From: Pinus tabuliformis
Taxonomy: Eukaryota > Streptophyta > Pinopsida > Pinales > Pinaceae
Direction of reading: 5' to 3'
NCBI GenBank assembly: GCA_031772625.1
Contig: CM062820.1
Coordinates: forward strand, 91,290,421 to 91,354,420
DNA length: 64,000 nucleotides
A program made the position numbers and the translations under genes. Under the pieces are notes generated by a model. The model searched no databases and was not told where the DNA came from. It saw only the letters and a list, made by a program, of their open reading frames with translations. Shown here piece after piece: positions 52,151 to 63,394 of the stretch; the stretch's first letter is position 1, and the number at the start of each line of letters is the position of its first letter.

Positions 52151-54515
52151 TGATTTGAAAATTGCGGAAGAAGATCACTCTCTGACACTTGGCAAGTTTT
52201 AAATGGGTCTTTAGGACAACGACTTAATTCATCTGTGCAAGTTAACCATAAATGACACAACACATATAATCATGCAACGTTAATAAGAATGCAACTCAAG
52301 TTGATGACGGAGTTCACCCCTCCTGGGCTACATCTTTGGGCCCTACTCAAAAGGCTAGGCCGCTCATATTTCAGTAGAAAAGAAGAGGTACATTAAATTA
52401 TTGTTTACAATTGCGGCTATTTCCCTAGTATGGAAATTCTCTCCTACAGAGAACTCTCACAATATAATTTGAAAATATACACTCGACATGTCATCTACAA
52501 TAAAACATAGAGTCCCTAATAATGACTCTAAACCTCAACTAAAATTGAGCATTCAATCATCTACAATACATTAATCAATTACCTATCTCAACTTGACCAG
52601 TAGAGACATAGTTCATGTACTATATTCTAAAGCATTTGCTACTGCAACTAGCAAACAGGTTCTGCCAATGAGTCCGGAGCGTGCCACAATCCCCGTTTTG
52701 GCTCTTCAAGTCCCCAATTCGGCTTTTGTATACCTTCGAAAAGCCAAAAAACTAACTTGACTCAAGAATTGGTTCACACAATCAACTTCAAGTTGTGCTT
52801 CTCATAACTCCTTCTCATTCCGATGGTGCAATTGCTAAACTCCTTCTAGATCACAAAGCTAGTCTTCAATTCCACTCTGGGCTTCACTTGCCATTGACTT
52901 CGAATGGCTTCGAAAGGCTTGGAATGGCCTTGGAATGGCTTCAACTGGCTTGTCTTGCCTTCAAGCTGCTTCCATTTTCTATGGTGCTAGGACCTCCTTT
53001 TATATCATTTCACAATGCTAAGTTTGGAATTTTTGTTACAATAATATAACAACATTACATCTTTGGCTATTCGAATTAAATTGAATGCATTACATTAAAC
53101 TCTAACTTTAGACATTGGTGCTAACAAAAATTAAGTTGGCGCATTTTGTTTTAATATGGTATAACCATATAATACATATGGTATACAAAGATTGGCCTGA
53201 ATACTATATACCCTCGCGCCTTGGTGTAATGTCATAACCAAGTATTAAAACCACTTTATTAATAGTCTGACAGTTAATTAATCCTCCACGTGCCATCGAA
53301 GCTAGGGTGTAGTTATAACCAATGTAAAATATACCACGACATTTATGATGGCATGGGAGCAGTTGTATTTCGATGGTTTTGTGGCAGTGACCTGCTCCCT
53401 GGCGGTCATGTCCCAACACAATATTTTACCCATGACATTTAACAGTGCTAACATGTGGCACATAACCAATCATACATACCGTTATGTTAACCTGGCGATG
53501 ATAGCCGTGGCAGGTGGTGAAGCTTTGTGGCACAACCCGTGGCGCATACAGGTGGCATCAACAAACCTTTTCCAAGTTTGGGTAGCTTTGATACTCGTGT
53601 TCTGGTGGCTAAGTAACGATACACCCGGTGGTCTAAAGAACCACAGACCCATGGCAATCAACTGTTCACCCCGTGGCATAGTTACATAACCACACTCCAT
53701 GCCATAACCTCATAACAGTCTCGTGGCATGTGACGTGGACACTCTGGTGCTAACAGTTGACCACCATGGCAGATTTCCACTCGGCCCTTATGTTTGGATG
53801 GGTGCATAAACTCTGATGGCTTACCATAACTCCGCATTGCAAATTGTATATGGTATATGGTGTTTTAATTAAAGTTTTCCAACTCCATTGGTAATATGGC
53901 ATATACCTTGGTTGTAATTAAGACTCCACTCCATATGTTTAAACATATGCCCCACCATCGTAAGTGAACCATAGTTGGCATGTTAGCAATGCGTTGTAAG
54001 ATAGTTTCGGGGGTTGTGCGTTCGAATCTCCTGGAACCTTGCAATTGATAACAAACTTTTTCAAAGGCTACGGAGAGGCCACGTGGCAGCCATTCATTAG
54101 CCCACGTGGCGCTCTTTTATTGGTTCAATTAAAATAAATCAACCAATCATAATCATATCAATTCAACAATCTAGAACGAGCCACCTGGCGAAATCCGAGT
54201 GCGCCACAATGTAAACTGGAACCTTGAGCTTGACCAACACCTGCCTTTGACTTTGACCTGCAGTGACTTTGACTTTTCACATGTTTAGAGGCAAACTTCA
54301 ACGGGCGTTTTCTCCCTCATACAGAGGTCAAATGTGAAACTGGATATACCACCAGAATCAACGTGTTGAGCTCTTTGACTTGGCGTTGCTTTTGTGAGCA
54401 TCTGGGACGGTAAACTTCTGCACATGTCGAGAAAATTTTTGCTACCTAGGACCATATTGGTCTTCAAGCATATTGAAAACTTCGACTGCACTTTAACAAG
54501 ATCCATCCTCGATCA
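52151..54515 (-). repeat. GP-B 5' LTR
   Basis: Uninterrupted 2.37-kb LTR, TGATTTGAAAATTGCGG to CCTCGATCA on plus. It shows what the 3' LTR looked like before GP-A entered. Confidence 0.9.
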
Positions 54516-57500
54516 TTTGCACAACATATTTATCTTAAAAATCCATAGTACCAAAATCTATAAAGGCGGGGTCAACTTTCTTCATTAGAAAACCATCAAG
54601 TTGGTTCAACATTTAGAAAGTTATCATTTGATACAAAATCCTATGAAAGAAATGTGTATATGATTTATCATCAACAAAAGAGTATACATATTCAAAGCTC
54701 AAGTAATCTTCTTTAGCAAAATGAATACTTACATATATAGTCAAAGCATTTTTGAATATGAATCTAGTACAATATATATTCTTGTGGGATTTCCTCAAAA
54801 TCCTTCAGCTCACTCATTACAATTTCAAAGAATTTGAATACTGTGATCTTATCTACTTATTACTGATCCTGAATTTCTTATCTAAAATACTCATGTAGAC
54901 AAGTGATGGGTGTCTAAACTTTTAAATGTCCTCTACAATTAAATGAAAAAGGCCCTTGAATTCAAAGGCATAAGAACAAGCACATAATTTGTGACTTCCT
55001 AAACAAAATGTTTGGATAGTGTAATCTTCGAGAACATCTTCACATTTGAAGACAAGAGATTGAATTTATCAAAGATATATTGGCCAAATTAAAAGCCATG
55101 GTTTCATAAGGGTGGTAGTGCAACTTATAATCATGACTCTGTTTCTATTCCAATCCAACAGAGAAGATTAGAAAAGCATATGCAAACACTAGAGAGGGTC
55201 ACCGCATTTGAAAAACTTTGGGTAAATAATCACTCGAGTAGGGGGAGATTGAGAAACACTGCGAAATAGAGCCTTAACATTACTTATGTCCTAATAACTA
55301 AATCATATTAATTTCAAGCACACAGTTTATATGTCCAACACAAAGAATCTGAAGATGACTACCATGATTTCTTAGAGAAGGCTGAAGAAAATAGTGTTTG
55401 ACAGGCAATGGTCTATTAAGAAAAATTAAACATCTAAATAATTGAGCATAGGCAAGCAAAATGTTTACTGAAGTGGATTAGACTTGAGATACTTTGTAGA
55501 TTGAGAATGACTATATCATTGCTTGAGAGACATATTAGGCACATAAAAGAGCCACAATGTCATGAGGAGGACAGTGCAACTTCTCATTGTGACTTTGTCT
55601 TTGTACCAACCCCAAAGACAAGTCTAGGAGAGTATATGCAAATTATTGAGCCAGTACTGGAGATCGTAAACATTAATCATACTAATGCAAAGACTGTATA
55701 ATCATAAAATGCATTCCAATCCAAATTCCAGGCCTACTTGTGGGTAACTCGCAAGACTTCAAGTTGAAAGTTCTAATTTATAATCCTACTCATGGTAAAG
55801 AGGCTGAAAATCCAATGATAAAAGAAAAGGAAGGGAATATGGAAAAGAGAAAATAAATGTTCTCAATGAAGAAGAAACAATATGAATAAGGAAGCTCTTT
55901 TGCACTTGCAAGTGGGAGAATATTTTAAAACTCAAAATTTGTTCGAGGCTATTATACAATACCCTCTTGTAGCAAGTGAAAAGTATTTATGACACTTATC
56001 CAGTGGAATAAGTATTAAATGCCCAAACCATTGAAGAGGAACAATCGACCTCAAATGAACCACATGGAGACAATGCATAAATGAATAAATACATTGGACC
56101 TAATAGAACTATAGCAATTATGGAGCGTCCATACAACGATCTAAAGAGACTAAAGGGATCAAGAGTGTGAGTATTTGTAATGCAAATAAAATGAAACAAG
56201 TTGTCAAGGAGAATCAAAAGAGATAACAAAGAGGCAAAGAAGGCAGAAGTGGCAGGGTCATAGAGGCAAAAGTGATAGGGACGGAGAGTTGTTTAGACTA
56301 TCAAATGAGCGCATAGATAATCCAAAATGCAATGCACAGATGGAAAGATGTCAGAGAGGATGTAAATACAGATGACCGAGTATAATGTTTTGAAGGAGGA
56401 TGTTAGAGGGAGTGTCTAAATGCATTACTTAGACTCCTATGTGTTACTGGATATTGTGGATTTACATGATAATTGTGTTACGATGAAAGCCATACTAATG
56501 GCATGTGAAGCCATATAGTACAATGAAATGTATGAATTACAAAGCAACACAATGGATACAATGCATACGATGTAGAATGCATGTGATAGATATATATTAA
56601 AGCAGGCACAGATATATATTATATAGAAATGAGGCATATATTAAAACAACAATGATGTGTTGAAGCAAAGGGAAATTGAACACTACCATGTAAACATTGC
56701 CATTGAATGTTGCCATGAATACGATGTTATTGTAAACGTAGACATTGAACGATGCCACGTAAACGTTGTCATTAAATGATTCCATGTAAACATTGTCATT
56801 GAATGTTGCCATTGACCGCTCCCATGTAAAATGTGCCATTGAACGCATCCAACTGACTACTATGTAAAATGGTGTTGTGAGTTGGAGACAAGAGCAATGG
56901 CATCTGTATCATGACAAACTGTTGAGTTTCCAACCATACATTTGGATCCACAATCCTAGTGAACGTGATTGTTACATGTATTTCTTTTCATTTCATGTTA
57001 GGTGAATATATATATTTTTAGGGTTTTATGCCCTAATTTCAAAGTTGAGTTATCCCAACGAATGACCACTGACTCATTTTCGTAAGTAAATATATCGTAG
57101 TTGTTGTGGCTGCACATTCTCATCCCATTCTCGTCAAGCCATTCTTTCATGTCCCATTCTCATCAAGCCATTAAGGAGAACTCATATCACTAAAGACAAG
57201 GATTAAATATATAGATAGTGTCACTTTTGGTTTCATTTTTTATGTTATGAAATGGCTATCATATGTTGTGGATCTATTGGGAGAGTTGTCCAAAGAATCT
57301 AAATATGTTTGTGCATCGTTTCAATTATATATACTTCTTTAAAATCAATGTCATTGTTATAAGGAGTTCATCAGATTTAATGCATCTCGTCTCATTTTGT
57401 AGACAAAACTCAACAGCATGGAGCATGCCATGATAAACACTCCAAGCCTAAATTGACATTTACTCATTGGAAATAAATCTAAAGGCTCTCCCATTATCTT

Positions 57501-57617
57501 CTTATATTTGAAAAAATATGTGTAGTGTGTTTGAGTTGGAAGAATCAATGGAGATACGTATAAAATACAACAAGGATCTGCCTCAACAGTTGTTACTCTT
57601 TGGTCTCAGTTGATAGA
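54516..57617. other. unassigned AT-rich DNA, probably decayed retroelement
   Basis: No domain recognised. Two diverged segments, about 55110-55200 and 55570-55660, resemble each other (GACAGTGCAACTT and AGTATATGCAAA anchor words). Purine-rich GGAGGATGTTAGAGGGAG near 56396 could be a polypurine tract/LTR junction (TGTTAG start), but the matching LTR was not found. The minisatellite at 56690-56850 lies here. Confidence 0.4.
56690..56850. repeat. 27-bp minisatellite, about five diverged units
   Basis: CATGTAAACATTGCCATTGA-type units; on the minus strand they read as a nine-residue repeat (SFNDNVYMA-like). The period is visible both in DNA and in the repeated peptide. Confidence 0.75.
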
Positions 57618-58989
57618 TGTTAGATCCGTAGAATACTAAGGTATTCCCCTTATTGTTATTGTTAGTGTAGCCCCCTGTTGTTATTGTTGTGCCCATGTAT
57701 CCCTAATGTTGTTATTTTTGTGCGCCATAGAAGCTGTTGGGTCTCCAAAATGTCATCCACTTTCACCTTCATTTCCATCATTTTACCCTCATTTTGTAAC
57801 TCTATATCCCCACAACCTTACATTAAGTAACCATTTTCATCATTACATGGGTTTATCATTATTATTTTCCAAGTCATTGGTTTTAAGTATTATAAGTGAA
57901 TTTGTGATTAAATATTAGAAAATTAATATGTTTTCATATATATCTAAAAGTGTTATGAGTTTTTTTATAGTGTAGGCCTACATGGAGATTCTAGAAGGGT
58001 CCTACTTGGCCACCCAAGCACAAATTCGAATTTCAAATTCCAACTCATGAAGATTTGTGGAATAAATGTAGAAGATGTGGATCATTAGCTATGCACTTTC
58101 AAAGGAGAAGAATCATGGATGAGAGGATTTGTATATTACATTTTTAGGATATTGGTTGTAACCACAAGAGATAAATGTGGATTTAGGAGAGATATAAGGA
58201 TCTATATTTATTGTATACTTATCCTCAATTTTTGCATAAATAAGAGTGCAACCTTCATACAAAGGGTTGTCAGTTGTTAGATGCAAGTTAGATAGAGGTT
58301 GTGAGTGTTAGTGTTGGTTGTTAATTGCTAGTTGGAGGTTCCAAGTTCCATCCATGTGGTTTGTAAAGTGAGAGAGAATTGTTGTAATATCTTGTCATCT
58401 CGTTCTATGAAATACATACTGCCACTTTGATCTTCAAGATGAGATAGTTGATTCAGTGTGCTTGGTGAGGAATGGAGGGTCCCCATTAATCATAGTTTGC
58501 ACATATTTGTACATATTGGTAACAAAGTATAGTTTTGTTATTTCATTTCTTTTCATGCAAGTGTGATTTCAATTTATTTATGTTTGATTTGGTTTGGATT
58601 ATATTTATTTAACTTGTTTGATAATTAGTTTTAACCGCATTAAATTAATCTATTCTAATAAATAACCACCTAGTACATATAGTACAAGTATACCTCATCA
58701 ATTCTACGAACCCCAGGTTGACAATTAATGACAGGGATTTAACTTGCAATTAAATCAGCCAACAAAAGCCCACTATTATTATTGTTGTACCCTTACATTA
58801 TTATTGTTACGTAGGCTCTGATTATATTGTGACTCCTTAGACTCCTATATATACCAAGGAGGTCTTATGATTTGTAATCATCCAATAATTATTTATTTAT
58901 GTAATGTAAAAGGAGGTTTCCCTTGAAGAGGATAATTTTTAAGTCGTTGATCTATCTTTTATTTTATTTTATGAGTTGGTTGCATAACA
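57618..58989 (+). repeat. 5' LTR of decayed Ty3/gypsy element, split by a solo LTR
   Basis: Left part 57618-57734 (TGTTAGATCCGTAG...), right part from 58765 to 58989 (...TTGCATAACA). The right part has a TATA-like CTATATATACC near 58848. Followed by a degraded PBS. Start position is less certain than the end. Confidence 0.55.
57735..58764. repeat. solo LTR, TGTTGG...CCAACA
   Basis: 1.03 kb with matching inverted ends TGTTGG/CCAACA and flanks GAAGC (57730-57734) and AAAGC (58765-58769), four of five bases alike. Its end (TCTACGAACCCCAGGTTGAC, then a short AT-rich tail) resembles the end of the Athila-like LTR at 62740-62802, so it is probably from a related gypsy family. A solo LTR arises by recombination between two LTRs. 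Confidence 0.7.
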
Positions 58990-58991
58990 TT

Positions 58992-59003
58992 TAGTATAAG
59001 AGC
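58992..59003 (+). promoter_or_regulatory. degraded primer binding site of the gypsy element
   Basis: TAGTATAAGAGC differs at two positions from TGGTATCAGAGC and sits two bases after the LTR end. Confidence 0.65.
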
Positions 59004-59694
59004 TTTAGATTCTAGGGTTTCACTTCTTTAAATAGGCCATCTTGGCATTTTTGCTATAACTTTTTTTCAACAAGGCTTCAGAACTTGAAATTGCAACCAC
59101 GTGGATCCAAAATATTGGTGAACTTTGTGTATGAATTTAAGATCCTGGTTCACTATATTTTCGGAGATATGATATGATGAAGTTAGGGTTTTTGCAGGCT
59201 CCATAATTAAATCTCAAACAGATGACCTGGGGAAAATCATCATAACTTTCTCTTCGAGCATCAAATTTGAATTTAAAAAAATTGGCTGAAAGTGCATGGC
59301 TTGTAGTTTTGTGTGTATCATTTTTATGGCTTAAGGTCGAAACAATGATATATGGAACTCCATACAAGGTCGCTCTACTGAACCAATCGATAATCAGGTC
59401 ATTGTGGGAGTTTGGGCATGACTCTTTATTGAAGAATCCAATCTCGGTATGACTTGTGGGGTTGGAAATAAGACTCATAGGGATACCATAGTATGAAAGT
59501 CAAAACCTTGGAGATCCGAAATTACAGAGATATAACAGTTTCAATATCGAGCTCCTAAAAAATAAGAAAAAGGTGTGTAATTCTTTTAAATTTTTCATAA
59601 CATTTGTTTGAAAAATCAGTTTGAAGTGATTCAAAGGGAATAGAGAAGCATATATCTCATTATTTGATTCCAAATTGATTAGAAACAAAAAAAA

Positions 59695-61040
59695 ATGGAC
59701 ACACCTAGTAAGCAACTAGAAATATCTTCTATGACGCATGAAGAAGAGGAAGAAATGCAACATGATATATCAAAATTATGAGACCAAGTGCAATAAATGT
59801 CACTCTCACAAAGAGTAACCACAAATTTAATTGTAAGTGGCAATGAATGTTAAGATGGATTGTTTACAAGGGAACATATATGCTTAAGAATAAAAAACGG
59901 AAGATTTGAAGGATGTTTTAAAGCATAAATGGAAGGTTTGGCAAAGTTGCTAAAAGAAATGCTTCCTGTGATGACAAGGTATTTCATGAAACTCGTGATG
60001 AGAACAAAAGGAATATTAATCATGATTTTAAGGACTCTAAATTGCATCTAAATTTGGGTTGAAGACTTACCACATTCCAAAGATCGATATGAGGAAGTTT
60101 GATGGCAAGGATCCGGTAACATGGATATTACAGATGGAGCAATATTTTGATCTACATGATGTGAAACCCTCACAAAAGATACGTATTACATGTTTAATTT
60201 TAGAACCCAATCATTTTGTATAGTATAGATGGCTTTGCTATGTAAACCACTTATCACCTAGTCAATTTGTACGGAAGAAATGATAGCACATTATGAAGAT
60301 ACAAAGAGAAACACCTTCTTTACCCAATTGATAAATCTCAAACAAAAGGGTTCAATAGCGGAACACATTGAAGAATTCCAAAAATTGAATATTAGGGTAA
60401 CTGATATTCCAGAGGAGCATAGGGTTGATGTCTTCATAGGGTATTTAAAAGATAACATCCAACATGAGGTCGCCTTTGGGAACCTGATTCATTGGAGAAG
60501 ACATTTAGGGTGGAAAGAAAAGTTGAAAGCAAAAATATGGAAATAAGGAAGTCTACCACTCACAACTATAAATATGGAAGTGTTGTTGCTCCTAGTCTTC
60601 CACAACCTAAAAGGTTGACACTAGAACAATTGGAGGAAAAAAGAGAAAAGGGGCTTTGTTATTGTTGTGATAACAAATACAGTAAAGGTCAAAAGTGTGT
60701 TGAGAATAAATTATTCTACATAGATTGTGAAGAGGAGGAAGAAAAGGAACAAGAAACATCAAAAGAGGAGGATATACACCGGGAACCAACCCAAGAGAAA
60801 GAATAAATGAATCCGACCATATCTTGTAATGAATTGGCAAGAATTACCACTCCTCAAAGTCTCACAATAGAAGGATATATTGGGAAGAAAAAGGTAATAG
60901 TTATGATTGATTTGGGTAGTGCCCATAATTTTATTCATTGTAAGATATCCAAGGAATTGAATTGTTTCCTATATCCAGCACCAGAGTGTCAAGTGATGGT
61001 TGCAAATGGAGGAACTGTTGAGCCTCAAACTTGCACTCAT
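59695..61040 (+). pseudogene. Ty3/gypsy gag and protease start, decayed and truncated
   Basis: ATG at 59695 opens MDTPSKQLEISSMTHEEEEE, soon broken by stops. Gag resumes near 60070 with PKIDMRKFDGKDPVTWILQM and EQYFDLHDV, the usual gypsy capsid start. 60280-60546 continues it (YEDTKRNTFFTQLINLKQKG, HIEEFQKLNIRV). A knuckle-like CYCCDNKYSKGQKC lies near 60655, followed by a Glu-rich stretch. 60807-61040 is the retropepsin start, with IDLGSAHNFIH where DSGSTHNFI is usual, so the catalytic motif is changed. Sequence similarity stops near 61040 where the Athila-like LTR region begins. RT, RNase H and integrase are absent. Confidence 0.85.
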
Positions 61041-62802
61041 TTACCCATCCTCCCCATAGCCTTTTCCTACTCATTTCCTTCTTTTATCATCATTTCCTTC
61101 ATCAACTTGTTCAATTCATTGCATTATAGGACTTTTTAACATGATTTGCTAATCGTGCTAATGATTGACTGTTGGTTTAGATTTTTGGTTTAAGTGCTGC
61201 GATTCCGTAGCTTATACAGGGTTTCCGCAGCCGATCTCTGATTCCGCAGCTGATCCCAGATTCCGCAGCCATTTTCTTGTTTGCTATACTCCAGGTGTCC
61301 TCCAGAGGAAAGAGCCACATGGGCAAGTTTGTATGACTGTGTACATGGTGCGTGTGCTATCAGCTCAGCCAAACTGGCCGTCTACACCTCTGGTCAATGC
61401 GGAAGTAACTCTGGACAAACGGCAAGGTTGCAAACGGTGGCACGGCTCTGCGTGTTCAGGTGGAACACGAAACTCGCAGCTGGCCTCCTCTTTAGCCACG
61501 AAGACTGCAGGGGACAAGAATCCAACAGCGGATTTATCATCCACGATGACCGTTTCCTAAATCCGTGCACGGTGCTGCTGAACGTGTCTTTTGCATAGCT
61601 CTTAGTTAGCTTAGTTTACGCACATAACAGTTTGTGTTCCTGCTATAAATAAAGCGTTTGCACACGCTGATTAGTTAGCTTTTGGAAGTTAGTCTTTTGC
61701 TGTTGTTGAACTCTATTTCAAGACTCTTTTACATAGCGTTTACGCTCCCCACTGTATTTTATTATGTTCTGATTTAATACCAAGAAGACAGTTTTGTTCT
61801 TACCTGCGTAGCTCATCTTTTTAATTGGTTGAAGTGGATGGAGGGCCCTTGTCTGCTACAACCATTGTACAATAGCTTTTAAATTTATTTTCCTGCATTC
61901 CTTCTTTCTAATTTACCATGTATATTAATGTACAGTTTGATTTCTGCAATTTTGATTTCTTTTGACATGTATATTAATGTACAATTTGAATTATGTTGCT
62001 TTACGTTTCTGTACTTTTCATGGCTGATCAGTGTGTGTTTTTGCAGCTTTGTTAGGAGCCCGGGACAGTGTGCTTTTCCTTCTTTTTGTCACTAGTGGCA
62101 TTTGAAGTTGTCTTATCTAAACTGCTGACTTTTGCTTTGATTTTCATCAGTTTCCTTGCTTAGTTAGTTTCCTTAGTTACTTTATCAAGTTTTGTCAAGT
62201 TGCTAATCTCTTGATGGTTCTTTTTATCATAAATCACTAACTTTTATGGGACCAAAACATCATTTAATTGCAGCTTGGTTTATTTAGTTTTAGACTCATA
62301 TTGCTAATTCACTCCTAACTCTTTTTCACATGATCAATTTGGCTAAAGGCAGAATGTTAAGGGAGAATTAAGTAGTGTGATTTGTCACTTAATTTTTGCA
62401 TTGCTTTAGAGGAGTTAGAGTAGTGTTCTTGCTTTCAATTGAGTTAATGTAGATGTCATTTTCATTCTTATCAGCAGTAAAGGTATTGGACTAGTGCCAT
62501 TGGTCTTCTTGTTTGATGCTTTACTTTCATTTGAAGCTTTAATTTCATTCCAAGTTATTGTTCAAGTTTTCTCTTTAAATTTCAAGAAGCATTTAGAAAT
62601 CGCCACATACACACACATTCACTCACTTGTTTATAACTTCATCACATCACATTAGGAAGATAAGTCAAACATGAACTAAAAACGACAAAAAGAACTAGAA
62701 AAGGCTACTTAAGTATATATTGTACACTTCACTTCATCAGCTTACGAGCCCCGGGTTGACAATTTAAGATAGCAATTTAGACAACACTAAATTGACCAAA
62801 CA
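61041..62802 (+). repeat. 5' LTR region of an Athila-like gypsy element (left end uncertain)
   Basis: The right end (ACCAAACA) is fixed by the PBS three bases later. The left end is unclear; TGATTGACTG near 61162 is a possible start. Contains four GATTCCGCAGC-type repeats at 61197-61272, a TATAAATA at 61644-61651 and pyrimidine-rich sequence downstream. The ORFs at 61165-61598 lack domains and are probably not genes. Confidence 0.6.
61644..61651 (+). promoter_or_regulatory. TATA box in the Athila-like LTR
   Basis: TATAAATA in a GC-balanced context followed by GCGTTTGCACACGC; plausible LTR promoter. Confidence 0.5.
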
Positions 62803-62805
62803 TTT

Positions 62806-62823
62806 TGGCGCCGTTGCCGGGGA
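62806..62823 (+). promoter_or_regulatory. primer binding site, tRNA-Asp type
   Basis: TGGCGCCGTTGCCGGGGA, the classic Athila/Tat primer site, complementary to the 3' end of plant tRNA-Asp. Confidence 0.93.
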
Positions 62824-62896
62824 AGTGAAATTAGGTAGCCAATTTCTAAAAAAAAAAATTAAGAAAATTTCAAGAAAGGGAAATTGATAACCTCTC

Positions 62897-63027
62897 AAAG
62901 CATGCTCTCCTCTTGCACCTAGAGTGATCTGGAGGATCAGAAAAGAGAAAGTTATTGGTTTAATAGTTTCTTAAGTATGCTCTCTTCTTGCACCTAGAGT
63001 GACCTGGAAGATCAGAAAGAGAATTAT
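62897..63027 (+). repeat. duplicated leader segment, about 70-75 bp
   Basis: GCATGCTCTCCTCTTGCACC-TAGAGTGATCTGGAGGATCAG (62899 on) recurs as GTATGCTCTCTTCTTGCACC-TAGAGTGACCTGGAAGATCAG (62973 on), between the PBS and gag. Confidence 0.8.
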
Positions 63028-63061
63028 TAGCCTGACTTGAAGAAAAATAAAAAAAAATGAC

Positions 63062-63346
63062 ATGCATAGAGCTAGAGATTCTAGGGGAAGGTTTTTAGCT
63101 AGAGCCAAGAGTTCGATTTTTACAAGTCCATCTACTTCAAGGAATAGACAAGAGACACCTCCCTCATCTCCAACTGACACTCCTAGCCCTAGGATTCTTG
63201 GAATTCAAGAGGCAAGAATTGACTCTCCCACACCTTCTATTGAATTTGAATCAGAAAGAGATCCTTTCCTTCCTTCTACAGAAAGACCAATTGTAATTGA
63301 AGAAGTAGAATCATCTGAAGAAGAGGGAGAAATTCCTTCTCATTAA
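63062..63346 (+). CDS. N-terminal gag segment (or leader ORF) of the Athila-like element
   Basis: 94 codons, MHRARDSRGRFLARAKSSIF, Ser/Thr/Pro-rich then acidic (VEESEEEGE-like), ending at TAA. It is in the same frame as the gag ORF starting at 63395, with only 16 codons between and no other stop, so it is probably the N-terminus of gag cut by one nonsense codon. A short leader ORF or stop-codon readthrough are alternatives. Confidence 0.6.
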   Translation: MHRARDSRGRFLARAKSSIFTSPSTSRNRQETPPSSPTDTPSPRILGIQEARIDSPTPSIEFESERDPFLPSTERPIVIEEVESSEEEGEIPSH

Positions 63347-63394
63347 CCCTTCGTAGAAGAACCAGAAGACTCTGAAGTCTCTAGGGAAACCATT

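Larger units (their letters stand above)
43412..54515 (-). mobile_element. GP-B, non-autonomous LTR element with G-patch/zinc-knuckle remnants
   Basis: Minus-strand element: 3' LTR 43412-50831 (split by GP-A), purine tract TGGGAGGTA, a 1.3-kb interior with decayed gag-type ORFs, a PBS one base off the initiator-Met consensus, and 5' LTR 52151-54515. LTRs of about 2.36 kb begin TGATC and end GATCA. Flanks TTTGT (43407-43411) and TTTGC (54516-54520) form a 5-bp target duplication with one mismatch. No pol. The LTRs are much longer than the interior. Confidence 0.88.

Noticed and set aside
61165..61598. Two overlapping ORFs of 105-131 codons as host genes
   Set aside because: They lie in an LTR upstream of its TATA box, have no domain, and overlap each other in different frames; likely chance ORFs in a GC-richer patch.
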